A stretch of 39,393 nucleotides of DNA from Gaiellaceae bacterium (GCA_021323315.1 JAJTCQ010000010.1:1-39393); one strand, 5' to 3'. Positions 14,794 through 22,635 are shown, counted from the first letter of the stretch. The notes: a model not told the origin generated them from the sequence alone. A program made the numbers and translations.

Positions 14794-17055
14794 CTGGCAC
14801 GACATTCGGGACACCACGGTCTCGTCATCGCCAGCAACCGCCTGCCGGTCCGGCTCACGATCGCGGGCGAGGACGTCTCCGTGAAGCGCAGTTCGGGCGG
14901 CCTGGCGACCGCGCTGGAGGCCGTGCGCGGGGATGCGGCGTGGGTGGGGTGGCCCGGCACCGTCGTACCGCCAGGGCTCGACAAGCGCGTCGCGCAGCGG
15001 CTCGCGCGCGACCACCTGTATCCGGTGCTGCTTTCGCCGGACGAGGAGGAGGACTTCTACAACCGCGTCTGCAACGACACGCTGTGGCCGCTCTTCCACT
15101 ACTTCTCGGACCGACTGCGGATCACGCCGGAGGCCTGGCAGCGCTACGTCGAGGTGAACGAGCGCTTCGCCGAGACGATCCTCGCGCACTGCGAGCCCGA
15201 CACGCGCGTGTGGATCCACGACTTCCACCTCATGCTCGTGCCCGCGATGCTCCGCGCCCGCGAGCCTCGGCTGTCGATCGGCTTCTTCCTGCATACGCCG
15301 TTCCCGTCCTCGGAGGTCTACCGCCTCCTGCCGGCCCGCGAGCAGCTGCTCCGCGGCGTGCTCGGCGCCGATTACGTCAGCTTTCAGATCGGTGACTATG
15401 CGCGGCACTTCCGCTCGTCCTGCCTGCGGATCCTGGGCGTCGACTCGGAGCCCGACTGGCTCGAGCTCGACGGCAGGCGAGTGGGTATCGGCGTCGACCC
15501 GATCGGTATCGATGTCGAGGGCTTCCGGGAGACCCTCGCCGAGGCGGAGACCGCGCGCCTGCTCACGGAGCTCGAGCACCAGTACGAAGAGCGCCAGCTC
15601 GTTCTCGGCGTCGAGCGCCTCGACTACACGAAAGGGATCCCGCACAAGCTGCAGGCCTACGAGCGCTTCCTCGAACGCGATCCCGACCGCGCGCGCACGA
15701 CGACGATGATCCAGGTGCTCGTCCCGTCCCGGCTCGAGAGCCCGGAGTACCGCGCGCAGCGGGACGAGATCGAGCTCCGCATCGCGCGCATCAACGGACG
15801 CTTCGGCCAGCCGGGGTCGACGCCCGTCGAGTACATCAATCGCGACATCTCGAAGCCCGCGCTCGTTGCGCTCTACCGGCGGGCCGACGTGATGATGGTC
15901 ACTGCGCTGCGCGACGGAATGAACCTCGTCGCCCACGAGTTCGTCCTCTGCCAGTCGGAGCCGGGACTGCCGGGAAGGTGGCGCGGCTCACTCCTGCTCT
16001 CCGAGCTCGCGGGCGCCGCGCAGGTGCTTCCCGGAGCACTGCTAGTGAACCCGTGGGACGTCGAGGGCGTCGTCGAGCACCTCGCGACGGCTCTGGGGCA
16101 GAGTGCGCGCCAGCGGCAGCGGCGGCTCGAGACGATGGCGAAGCGCGTGCACGATCTCGACACGCGCCGCTGGGCGGAGGGGTTTCTCACGCGCCTCGGC
16201 CGCTACTCGCGCCGAGATCGCGCCACGAAGCGGCCGCCCAGCGTCGACGAGGCGATCCAAGAGCGGCTCGACCGGAGGTTCCGGAGGGCGCGGGCGCGGA
16301 CAATCGTGCTCGATTACGACGGGACGCTCCGCGAGTTCGAGGTGCACCCGGACCTCGCCCAACCGACGCCTGAGATCCGTGCACTGCTCCGTTCGCTCGC
16401 GGCCCTACCTGCAACCGACGTCCACATCGTCAGTGGACGTCGCCGCCGGAACCTCGAGCAGTGGTTCGGCCGGCTGCCGATCCATCTGTGCGCCGAGCAC
16501 GGCTACCTCGCGCGCGCACCCGGTGAGGACTGGCGCACGCTCGTCGAGCTCGACCTGAGCTGGCTGCGCCCGATCGAGCGGCACCTTCGACGCGTGGCCG
16601 CCGACGTCCCCGGCGCGCATGTCGAGCGGAAGTCGTGCAGCGTCGCCTGGCACTACCGGCAGGCGGAGCGCGAATACGGCTCGTGGCGTGCCCGCGAGCT
16701 CCTGAACGACCTCCCGCAGCACCTCGCGGGTGCGCCGGCGGAGATCCTCGCGGGCCACCAGGTGGTCGAGGTGCGGGCGCTGGGCGTCGACAAGGGCGTC
16801 TACGTACGCAGCCTCTTCCCGGAGGGCAAGGAGAGCACGCACTTCGTCCTCGGGCTCGGCGACGACCGCACCGATCACGACCTGCTCGACGCGCTCCCGT
16901 CCGGTTCCGTCGCGGGCCACGTCGGCGGACTTCTGCCGAGCACGAACCGTCGGGACGGGCGGCGCGAGGACATCCATCTCGTCGGACCGGGCGAGGTGCG
17001 GACGTTCCTCCGTCGCCTCAGCGAGGTCGTGCCTGTGGGTGGCGGCACGACCTGA
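14794..17055 (+). CDS. otsAB: Fused trehalose-6-phosphate synthase / phosphatase
   Basis: A 753-residue fusion that makes trehalose from UDP-glucose (or another NDP-glucose) and glucose-6-phosphate, then removes the phosphate. The GT20 domain (about 1-480) has LVIASNRLPVRL, VWIHDFHLMLVP, FFLHTPFPSSE, VERLDYTKGIPHKL and ALRDGMNLVAHEFV. The HAD phosphatase (about 505-753) has the nucleophile motif VLDYDGTLREF, HIVSGRRRRNLEQW and LGLGDDRTDHDLLDAL. ATG/GTG starts exist only at or after GTG 14881, which would delete the NRLP phosphate loop, so the CTG at 14794 behind a strong Shine-Dalgarno is the best start. Divergent from the GH15 gene. Confidence 0.92.
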   Translation: MARHSGHHGLVIASNRLPVRLTIAGEDVSVKRSSGGLATALEAVRGDAAWVGWPGTVVPPGLDKRVAQRLARDHLYPVLLSPDEEEDFYNRVCNDTLWPLFHYFSDRLRITPEAWQRYVEVNERFAETILAHCEPDTRVWIHDFHLMLVPAMLRAREPRLSIGFFLHTPFPSSEVYRLLPAREQLLRGVLGADYVSFQIGDYARHFRSSCLRILGVDSEPDWLELDGRRVGIGVDPIGIDVEGFRETLAEAETARLLTELEHQYEERQLVLGVERLDYTKGIPHKLQAYERFLERDPDRARTTTMIQVLVPSRLESPEYRAQRDEIELRIARINGRFGQPGSTPVEYINRDISKPALVALYRRADVMMVTALRDGMNLVAHEFVLCQSEPGLPGRWRGSLLLSELAGAAQVLPGALLVNPWDVEGVVEHLATALGQSARQRQRRLETMAKRVHDLDTRRWAEGFLTRLGRYSRRDRATKRPPSVDEAIQERLDRRFRRARARTIVLDYDGTLREFEVHPDLAQPTPEIRALLRSLAALPATDVHIVSGRRRRNLEQWFGRLPIHLCAEHGYLARAPGEDWRTLVELDLSWLRPIERHLRRVAADVPGAHVERKSCSVAWHYRQAEREYGSWRARELLNDLPQHLAGAPAEILAGHQVVEVRALGVDKGVYVRSLFPEGKESTHFVLGLGDDRTDHDLLDALPSGSVAGHVGGLLPSTNRRDGRREDIHLVGPGEVRTFLRRLSEVVPVGGGTT

Positions 17056-17064
17056 TCGCTGCCG
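17043..17064 (+). terminator. Hairpin around the otsAB stop
   Basis: CGGCACGA and TCG-C-TGCCG pair with one bulged C around the loop CCTGA, which holds the TGA stop (17053-17055). The rest of the gap to 17210 shows nothing recognisable. Confidence 0.35.
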
Positions 17065-17210
17065 TTCTCCGGGCCATTGCGCCGGGGCTGAGGGACGCGA
17101 CCGTCCACTCGGCGTCGTCGGCCCGACACGGCGGATGACGGATGTCCAGGTGGACCGTTCGGCAGGTCAATGGATCTCGGCTAGCACTGTGCCGCAAACG
17201 CGCCGCGACG

Positions 17211-17702
17211 CTACTGGCCGCGAAGCTCGCGGTAGAGCGCATGGCTCCACCAGCGCCACGCCGTGAACGCGAAGAACGCGATCGCGACGACGATGCCTTC
17301 CGCCGTGCCGAACACGAACGTCGTCACGAGATACAGAACGCCTGTCAGCGCGAACGAGCTCGCGACGGTGCCGGCGATCGCCTCGCGATTCGCCTTGCGG
17401 AGCATGTAGTCCTTGTCTCCTTCCCGGAACCGGAGCCGGTGGTACGACGCCGGCGCCAGGTACAGGACGAGCGCGACGGCGGTGCTCACGAGGGTGGCGT
17501 AGTACACGTATCGCTGGCCGTCGTCGAGGTCGGCGAACTGGTTCGTGAAGCTGACGGCGAGCAGGAAGCCGAACAACACCTCGGCGCCGGGGATGAGCGA
17601 GCGAAGCTCCTGCAGGAGCTCGTTGTGCTCCCGTTCGAGCCGCGCCTTCCGGTCTTCCGCGTGCTCCTCCTGCTCGACAGTGCCCTCGTCGGCGTCGGTC
17701 AT
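17211..17702 (-). CDS. DUF6328 family membrane protein
   Basis: A 163-residue protein of unknown function. The first 40 residues are acidic and charged (MTDADEGTVEQEEHAEDRKA, then an ELLQELRSLIPG helix). Four hydrophobic segments follow: GAEVLFGFLLAVSF, YYATLVSTAVALVLYLA, VASSFALTGVLYLVTTFVF and GIVVAIAFFAFTAWRWW. The pattern FLLAVSFTNQFADL plus ASYHRLRFREGDK is that of DUF6328. Start ATG 17702 lies in the arm of a perfect 10-bp inverted repeat, so its translation may depend on RNA folding. The downstream partner of the adenosine-deaminase homologue, now separated from it by a hairpin element. Confidence 0.82.
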   Translation of the reverse strand: MTDADEGTVEQEEHAEDRKARLEREHNELLQELRSLIPGAEVLFGFLLAVSFTNQFADLDDGQRYVYYATLVSTAVALVLYLAPASYHRLRFREGDKDYMLRKANREAIAGTVASSFALTGVLYLVTTFVFGTAEGIVVAIAFFAFTAWRWWSHALYRELRGQ

Positions 17703-17728
17703 GCGGCGGCCTCGGGTACCGCATGACC
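17697..17728 (-). promoter_or_regulatory. Inverted repeat covering the DUF6328 start codon
   Basis: GGTCATGCGG (17697-17706) and CCGCATGACC (17719-17728) form a perfect 10-bp stem with a 12-nt loop. In the minus-strand transcript the DUF6328 AUG is inside the 3' arm and would be masked when folded. Confidence 0.5.
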
Positions 17729-17737
17729 GGGGAGGGG

Positions 17738-17763
17738 CTTGGGGAACCGGGAGGTTCCCCAAG
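17738..17763. terminator. 11-bp perfect hairpin
   Basis: CTTGGGGAACC, loop GGGA, GGTTCCCCAAG. The strongest stem-loop in the window; terminator or REP-like unit. Confidence 0.6.
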
Positions 17764-17779
17764 CTCTCGGGAAGAAGAC

Positions 17780-17808
17780 TCGCGGGGGAGACCTGGTTTC
17801 CCCCGCGA
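17780..17808. terminator. 10-bp perfect hairpin
   Basis: TCGCGGGGGA, loop of 9 nt, TCCCCCGCGA. Second stem-loop of the same intergenic element, 16 bp from the first. Confidence 0.55.
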
Positions 17809-17832
17809 CCGTGAGCCGAAGGCGAGCGGTAG

Positions 17833-18849
17833 TCATGCGGCGACGCCGACGGGCCGTCTGAACGCGGCGGCATGCCCGCGCGCGTTCGCCTCCCGCAGCG
17901 CAGGCTCGTCGAGGGCGCCGATGCGGAGTAAGAGCTCGAGCTCGTCCCGCAGATGGGTGCGCATCATCTCCGGGCCGTCCGTCGCGATCGTGAACGGCAC
18001 GTCGTGGTCGACGAACTCGAGGATCGTCTCGCGCACGGCGTTCTCGTCCGGGAGCGCCTTCGTCAGCAGGTTCGAGGTGGGGCAGATCTCGAGCGTGATC
18101 CCGAGGTCCCGGATCATCGACATTAGCTCGCCGTCCCCGGCCGCCAGGATTCCGTGCCCGATCCGATCCGGCCGCAGGCGCTCGACGACCTCGCCGATCT
18201 CCTCTCGGCCGATCTCACCGCCTTCCTCGCCGACGTGGATCGTCACCCCGAGGCCGGCGTCCCGCGCGGTCTCCACCATGGGCTCGAGCTGCGTGTAGTC
18301 GTAGCGTCCGCCTCCGGGTCTCGGCCCGGCGATGTCGACGCCGACCACGCCGCGGCCGGCCCAGCGGATCGCCTTTTCGACGATGATCTCGTTCAGCCGC
18401 GGCCCGAAGGTGCGGTCCATCATCAGGATCAGCCCGGCGCGGACCTGCGGGTACTCGATGCTCGCGCGGTCGACGCCGCGAATCGCCGCAAGGATGATGT
18501 GGTCGAGGTCGCGCTCGCCGCCGCGGTTCCGCTTCATGGGGTTGAAGCGGAGCTCGAGCGTGGTGATCTGCTGCGAGCGATAGGCGCCGCCGATCGCGCC
18601 GTGCACGGAGCGCTCGACGGCGAGCGGTGACGACTGGATGATCTCGGTCCAGTGGTAGATCTGGTCGAGCTCGTCGAGTCCCTGAACGCCATGCGGGTCG
18701 GAAACGGTGACCAGTGCGTCGAACTCCCAGTAGTCCTTCACCGGCAGGGCGATGCCCTGCTCGTGGGCGATCGACCAGAGGATGTCGGAGGCGACCGAGC
18801 CGCCGAGGTGTGTGTGGAGCTCGGCGAGTCCCTCGCCCTCGAGGATCAT
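17833..18849 (-). CDS. Adenosine deaminase family protein with altered active-site Asp
   Basis: A 338-residue TIM-barrel amidohydrolase. Zinc ligands of the adenosine/AMP deaminase family are present: His12 and His14 (ELHTHLGGS), His205 in HVGEEGGE with catalytic Glu208, and Asp291. RIGHG holds His232. ICPTSNLLTK is also typical. The usual TDDP is TDGP here: the second Asp, which in mouse ADA (Asp296) contacts purine N7, is Gly292. Substrate may therefore be adenosine, a modified nucleoside or an aminofutalosine-like compound. Start ATG 18849 follows TACACT by 6 nt. First gene of a former two-gene unit with the DUF6328 gene. Confidence 0.87.
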   Translation of the reverse strand: MILEGEGLAELHTHLGGSVASDILWSIAHEQGIALPVKDYWEFDALVTVSDPHGVQGLDELDQIYHWTEIIQSSPLAVERSVHGAIGGAYRSQQITTLELRFNPMKRNRGGERDLDHIILAAIRGVDRASIEYPQVRAGLILMMDRTFGPRLNEIIVEKAIRWAGRGVVGVDIAGPRPGGGRYDYTQLEPMVETARDAGLGVTIHVGEEGGEIGREEIGEVVERLRPDRIGHGILAAGDGELMSMIRDLGITLEICPTSNLLTKALPDENAVRETILEFVDHDVPFTIATDGPEMMRTHLRDELELLLRIGALDEPALREANARGHAAAFRRPVGVAA

Positions 18850-18855
18850 CGCGCG

Positions 18856-18861
18856 AGTGTA
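18856..18861 (-). promoter_or_regulatory. -10-like element for the deaminase homologue
   Basis: TACACT on the minus strand, 6 nt before ATG 18849. Confidence 0.55.
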
Positions 18862-18961
18862 CGCCGTCCCGATCGTCGGCCAGCGTCGCAGTGAGGGCAC
18901 AGGTCCGCGAGCTGGTCCGCGAGCGAGGCCGTCTCGTCCTCGGTCGCCACATGCGGGAGGT

Positions 18962-18967
18962 TAGGCT
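18962..18967 (+). promoter_or_regulatory. -10-like element for the DUF4396 remnant
   Basis: TAGGCT, 6 nt before GTG 18974. Confidence 0.45.
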
Positions 18968-18973
18968 CGAGCC

Positions 18974-19420
18974 GTGGGCGTGAACCCGGCTCGCGGTCAG
19001 TGCGACGAACCACTGCCTGACGGGCTGTGGCATCGGCGAGGTGCTCGGGATGGTGCTCGCGACGTGGTGGGGCTGGGGCGATGCCGCGTCGAGCGCGCTG
19101 GCTATCGCGCTCGCGTTCTTCTTCGGGTACCTCTTGACGCTGATCCCGCTTCTGCGCGCGGGCACGCCGCTCGGGGCGGCGATCGGAATCGCGCTCGTCG
19201 CGGACACGCTGTCGATCTCGACGATGGAGCTCGTCGACAACGCGGTGCTGCTGCTGTGGCCGGGCGCGCTGGACGCAGGTCTCGGCGATCTTCTCATCTG
19301 GGCCTCGCTCGATCGCGCCCGCGGTGGCCTGGGGGGCCCACGTTCCTCGTGAACCGTGCGCTGATCAGACGGGGCAAGGGCCACGCACATGCGCACGCCG
19401 CGCATGGTCATGGGCACTGA
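18974..19420 (+). pseudogene. DUF4396 membrane protein, several frameshifts
   Basis: The family core is clear but spread over three frames. GTG 18974 opens MGVNP; the frame must change near 18986-18990 to give LAVSATNHCLTGCGIGEVLGM, with an in-frame TGA (18981-18983) blocking that frame from any upstream start. The main part continues ALAFFFGYLLTLIPLLRAG, LVADTLSISTMELVDNAVLL and AGLGDLLIWASL. Further shifts near 19310 and 19345 are needed to reach IAPAVAWGAH and then FLVNRALIRRGKGH plus a His-rich tail ending at 19420. Intact members are small, four-helix membrane proteins of unknown function, sometimes linked to metal or copper genes. Three shifts in 450 nt point to decay, though a poor consensus locally is the alternative. 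Confidence 0.72.
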
Positions 19421-19426
19421 CGACGC

Positions 19427-20353
19427 CTAGCCGGTCTTCGCCCAGGGCCGAGGGTCCGGAATCGGGGTCAGGATCGGCTCGACCTGGCCGCGCAGGTGCT
19501 CGAACGCCGGCGGGAGGATCAGCGTCTCGCCGAGGTGTTCGGGATCCTCGTCCAGGGAGAAGCCGGGACCGAGCGTCGCGAGCTCGAAGAGGACGCCGCT
19601 CGGCTCGCGGAAGTAGATGGAGCGGAACCAGAAGCGGTCGATGATGGAGGACGGGTGGGTGCCCGCCGCCGAGACGCGTCGGTGCCACTCCTCGTGGTCC
19701 TCCATCTGCGTCGCCCAGGCGACGTGGTGGACGGTGCCCGCGCCGCCGAGGCCACGCTCGGCCGGCGGCTCGTCGTACGCGTAGCGGCCGCCGCGTGCTG
19801 GCCCGCGCGCCTCCCACGTGCGATCGCCAGCGGGCTCGAACCCGAGTGTGTCCTCGAGCATGTCCCTGCTCGGGTCGGGCGCGGCGGCGTAGGCGCGCAC
19901 CGCGTCGAACCCCTGCAGCGCGTGCTCGGCGGGCACCTCCGGGTGCTCGGCGACGAGCGGCGCGTCGTCGGCTGTGGAGATGGCCAGCCGGTGGCGCAGC
20001 CCCTCCGGATCTCCGAACGTCACGCCGTCCTGCTCCCGCGCGACCGCCTGGGCTTCGCCGGCGAGTCTGCCCTCCCAGAAGTCGAGCGCCGCGTCGGAAC
20101 CGACCCGCCACTGCACCGTGTGCACCATGCCGACGCCCGCGCGACCCTGCCGAACGCCCGGGTACTCGAAGAAGGTGATGTCGCTGCCGGGCGTGCCGGC
20201 CTCGTCGGCGTAGAAGAGATGGTAGACGGTCGGGTCGTCCTGGTTGACCGTCTTCTTGACCATCCGAAGCCCGAGGACGCGGGTATAGAAGTCCACGTTT
20301 CGCGGCGCGTCCGCGGTGATGCAGGTGACGTGGTGGATACCGTCCAGTTCCAT
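19427..20353 (-). CDS. VOC-superfamily ring-cleaving dioxygenase
   Basis: A 308-residue protein of the glyoxalase/extradiol dioxygenase superfamily, close to the MhqO/MhqA type that opens hydroquinone rings. Two VOC modules are visible: GIHHVTCITADAPRNVDFYTRVLGLRMVKKTVNQDDP (first), and GTVHHVAWATQMEDHEEWHRRV through FRSIYFREPSGVLFELATLGPGF (second). The metal site is His (HHV), His (HHVAW) and Glu (FELAT). In Bacillus such genes answer quinone or aromatic stress; here no regulator is adjacent. Start ATG 20353 follows TAGGCT by 8 nt. Divergent from the glycosyltransferase operon. Confidence 0.88.
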   Translation of the reverse strand: MELDGIHHVTCITADAPRNVDFYTRVLGLRMVKKTVNQDDPTVYHLFYADEAGTPGSDITFFEYPGVRQGRAGVGMVHTVQWRVGSDAALDFWEGRLAGEAQAVAREQDGVTFGDPEGLRHRLAISTADDAPLVAEHPEVPAEHALQGFDAVRAYAAAPDPSRDMLEDTLGFEPAGDRTWEARGPARGGRYAYDEPPAERGLGGAGTVHHVAWATQMEDHEEWHRRVSAAGTHPSSIIDRFWFRSIYFREPSGVLFELATLGPGFSLDEDPEHLGETLILPPAFEHLRGQVEPILTPIPDPRPWAKTG

Positions 20354-20361
20354 GCAGGTTC

Positions 20362-20385
20362 AGCCTAGCCGTGTCCAGTTAGGCT
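20362..20385. promoter_or_regulatory. Divergent pair of -10 elements
   Basis: AGCCTA (20362-20367, TAGGCT on the minus strand, 8 nt before ATG 20353) and TAGGCT (20380-20385, plus, 7 nt before GTG 20393) form an inverted repeat with 12 nt between. Each serves one of two probably leaderless genes. Confidence 0.6.
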
Positions 20386-20392
20386 CCCCGAG

Positions 20393-21538
20393 GTGAAGAT
20401 CGGGATCGTCGTCCCGTTCTCGTGGTCGTTCTGGGGCGCGGTCGTCGAGCATGCGGAGCTGCAGGCGGCGGCACTCGAGGAGCGCGGCCACGACGTGCGC
20501 GTGATCATCGGCAACGATCCACCGGGTCAGTTCACCCGCGTCCTGCATCCCAGGGTCGGTCGCCACGGGGAGCCGCCGTCGAACGTCATCCCGGTAGGGA
20601 GGTCGGTGATCGTGCCTGCCAACGGCTCGCTTCCGAACATCGTGCTCTCGCCGCGCTCGTACTTCCGCGTGATCCGCACGCTCGAGCGTGAGCGCTTCGA
20701 CGTGCTCCACCTCCACGAGCCGATGACGCCGACGATCTGCCTGACGACGCTCATCCGGGCACGCTGCCCCCTCGTCGCGACGTTCCACGCCTCGGGCAAC
20801 CTCGGCTGGATGAAGTACGGGGGGCCGCTCTGGGGATTCCTGATCGATCGCATCGACCACCGCATCACGGTCTCGGAGCGCGCGCGCGAGTCGCAGAATC
20901 GGTGGCTCCCCGGCGAGTACGAGGTCATCCCGAACGGCGTGCTCGTTCCGCCGTCGGCACCCGCCGGAGGACGCGAGCACCGCGTGATTTTCGCCGGACG
21001 CCAGGAGCCACGGAAGGGCCTGCAGGTCCTCTTGCGCGCCTGGCCCGAGATCCACCGCCGCACCGGTCTGCGCCTCACGGTCGCCGGCGCCGACCCGCTT
21101 GCGGTCCGGCTCGTGCTCACGCGGCTCCGCGTGAGCGACGACGGGATCGACGTCGTCGGCTTCCTGAGCCAGGAGGAGCTGACGCGGACGCTGCTCGGCG
21201 TCAAGGCCGTTCTGGCGCCGTCGATCGGCCAGGAGAGCTTCGGGATGGTGCTCACGCGAGGATTCGCATGCGCGGTCCCGGCCGTCGCGTCGGACATCCC
21301 CGGCTACCGCGAGGTGCTGACGCCGGAGGCGGCGGTCTCGGTCGCGCCGAACGACCCGGACGCGCTGGCCGACGCGGTCTCCGCACTGGTCGCGGACGAG
21401 CCGCGGCGCGAGGCCATGGGCGACGCGGCTCGGGAGCTCGCGCTGGAGCGGTATGCGTGGCCCGCGATCGCCGAACGGCTCGAGGCGGTCTACTCGAGCG
21501 TCACGGGACTCGGCGCCGAGAAAGCACGCGCCGCGTGA
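20393..21538 (+). CDS. Glycosyltransferase family 4 (PimA-like)
   Basis: A 381-residue GT-B enzyme. N-terminal Rossmann domain: KIGIVVPFSWSFWGAVVEH, with the acceptor-side loop FDVLHLHEPMTPT and ATFHASGN. C-terminal donor domain: VIFAGRQEPRKGLQVLLRAW and QESFGMVLTRGFACAVPAVASDIPGY. Closest in pattern to phosphatidyl-myo-inositol mannosyltransferases, so a membrane glycolipid product is likely. The E-x7-E donor motif is altered: the second position is Arg, not Glu. GTG start follows TAGGCT by 7 nt. The stop overlaps the next gene (GTGA), an LPG-synthase-like membrane protein, which supports an envelope role. Confidence 0.88.
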   Translation: MKIGIVVPFSWSFWGAVVEHAELQAAALEERGHDVRVIIGNDPPGQFTRVLHPRVGRHGEPPSNVIPVGRSVIVPANGSLPNIVLSPRSYFRVIRTLERERFDVLHLHEPMTPTICLTTLIRARCPLVATFHASGNLGWMKYGGPLWGFLIDRIDHRITVSERARESQNRWLPGEYEVIPNGVLVPPSAPAGGREHRVIFAGRQEPRKGLQVLLRAWPEIHRRTGLRLTVAGADPLAVRLVLTRLRVSDDGIDVVGFLSQEELTRTLLGVKAVLAPSIGQESFGMVLTRGFACAVPAVASDIPGYREVLTPEAAVSVAPNDPDALADAVSALVADEPRREAMGDAARELALERYAWPAIAERLEAVYSSVTGLGAEKARAA

Positions 21539-22635
21539 CGTCCGTACGCAAGGTCTGGACGTCGGGATGGGCGCAAGCGGGGGTTGCCGTCGTGGCCTTC
21601 GTGGTCGCGGCCACGCTGCTCTGGTGGCGGGGTCCGGACTGGGGCAGCGTCCTCGACGCGTTCAGCCTCGTCATCTGGAGCTGGATCATCCTCGCGTTCG
21701 CGCTGAACGTCGTCTCGACGCTCTTCCGCGCGCTCTCCTGGCGGCTGACCGTGGGACAGGCGCTGCCGCCGGAGCACCAGCCGAGGCTCGACCACGTGCT
21801 CTCGTCGTTCGGAGTGGGCCTGCTCGCGAATGCGATCGTGCCGGGCCGGCTCGGCGAGCTCGCCCGCGTGGCGACGCTTCGCCGGCACCTGCCCGACGCG
21901 CCGCCCGGGACGAGCGCGACCCTCGTCGGCACGGTCTTCGCACACCGGCTCTTCGACCTCGTGCCGGCGGCGATCCTCGTCGTGTGGGTGCTACTGACCG
22001 CGGAGGTCCCGCACTGGGCCGTCGTCTCGATCACCATCGCCGCGGCTGTCGGCTTCGCACTGTTCACGGTCGCGTGGCTCGGCGCGAAGCGGAACGACCG
22101 GCCGGTCGTGAGGGAAGGCATGGGCTCGATTCGCGAGCTCGTGAGCATGGGACGGCAGGGCCTGTCGGTGCTGAAGGCGCCCGTCCCGCTCGCCGGCGCG
22201 GTCTTCCTGCAATGCCTCGGCTGGCTCATGCAGCTCCTCGCCGTCTACGTGGCGATGCAGGCGTTCGGGATGGACGCGCCGCTTCCGGCTGCCGGCCTCG
22301 TCCTCGTGCTGATGAACATCGCGACGATCGTTCCCCTCTGGCCGGGGAACATCGGCCTCGTGCAGGCGGCCGTCGCGCTCCCGCTCCGGAACTACGGAGT
22401 CGCCTACCCGGTCGGCTTCGCCTACGGGATCGTGCTGCAGGCGATCGAGATCGCGTGCGGCATCGGGCTCGGGCTCGTCGCGATCGCGCGGGAGGGCATC
22501 TCGGTGGCGATGCTGCGCCGCATGGAGGACGACGAGGAGTCGTCGGAGAACGCGGTCGACGGCGTGCACGAGATCATCGAGGAGCTCGACCAGGACGCCG
22601 AGGCGACCCGTGAGGGCGCTGCTGTGTCCCGCTAG
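21535..22635 (+). CDS. Lysylphosphatidylglycerol synthase TM-region/flippase-like protein
   Basis: A 366-residue polytopic membrane protein of the AglD/UPF0104 group. Hallmarks are LSSFGVGLLANAIVPGRLGELARVATLRRH, GTVFAHRLFDLVPAAILVVW, and IVPLWPGNIGLVQAAVALPLRNYGV. Only the membrane part is present, with no lysyl-transfer domain, so it is more likely a lipid or glycolipid translocase than an aminoacyl transferase. The C-terminal tail is acidic (EDDEESSENAVDGVHEIIEELDQD). Start GTG 21535 overlaps the glycosyltransferase stop. The pair probably makes and moves a glycolipid; that is inference from context. Confidence 0.85.
   Translation: MTSVRKVWTSGWAQAGVAVVAFVVAATLLWWRGPDWGSVLDAFSLVIWSWIILAFALNVVSTLFRALSWRLTVGQALPPEHQPRLDHVLSSFGVGLLANAIVPGRLGELARVATLRRHLPDAPPGTSATLVGTVFAHRLFDLVPAAILVVWVLLTAEVPHWAVVSITIAAAVGFALFTVAWLGAKRNDRPVVREGMGSIRELVSMGRQGLSVLKAPVPLAGAVFLQCLGWLMQLLAVYVAMQAFGMDAPLPAAGLVLVLMNIATIVPLWPGNIGLVQAAVALPLRNYGVAYPVGFAYGIVLQAIEIACGIGLGLVAIAREGISVAMLRRMEDDEESSENAVDGVHEIIEELDQDAEATREGAAVSR

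Larger units (their letters stand above)
17698..17842. repeat. Hairpin element flanked by an 11-nt direct repeat
   Basis: GTCATGCGGCG occurs at 17698-17708 and again at 17832-17842, 134 bp apart. On the minus strand each copy reads CGCCGCATGAC: the right copy contains the stop of the adenosine-deaminase gene (TGA), the left copy the start of the DUF6328 gene (ATG). Between them lie three hairpins. This looks like an insertion with target duplication that split an original ATGA stop/start overlap. Confidence 0.6.

Noticed and set aside
13026-15395. 789-residue plus-strand frame
   Set aside because: Antisense to the GH15 gene and out of frame with otsAB; Arg/Val/Glu-rich shadow composition.
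17738-17808. Riboswitch or small RNA gene
   Set aside because: Two simple perfect stem-loops without any known riboswitch core; terminator or REP-like element explains them better.
17697-17842. CRISPR-like array
   Set aside because: The repeats are hairpins of different sequence with no regular spacers and no cas gene nearby.
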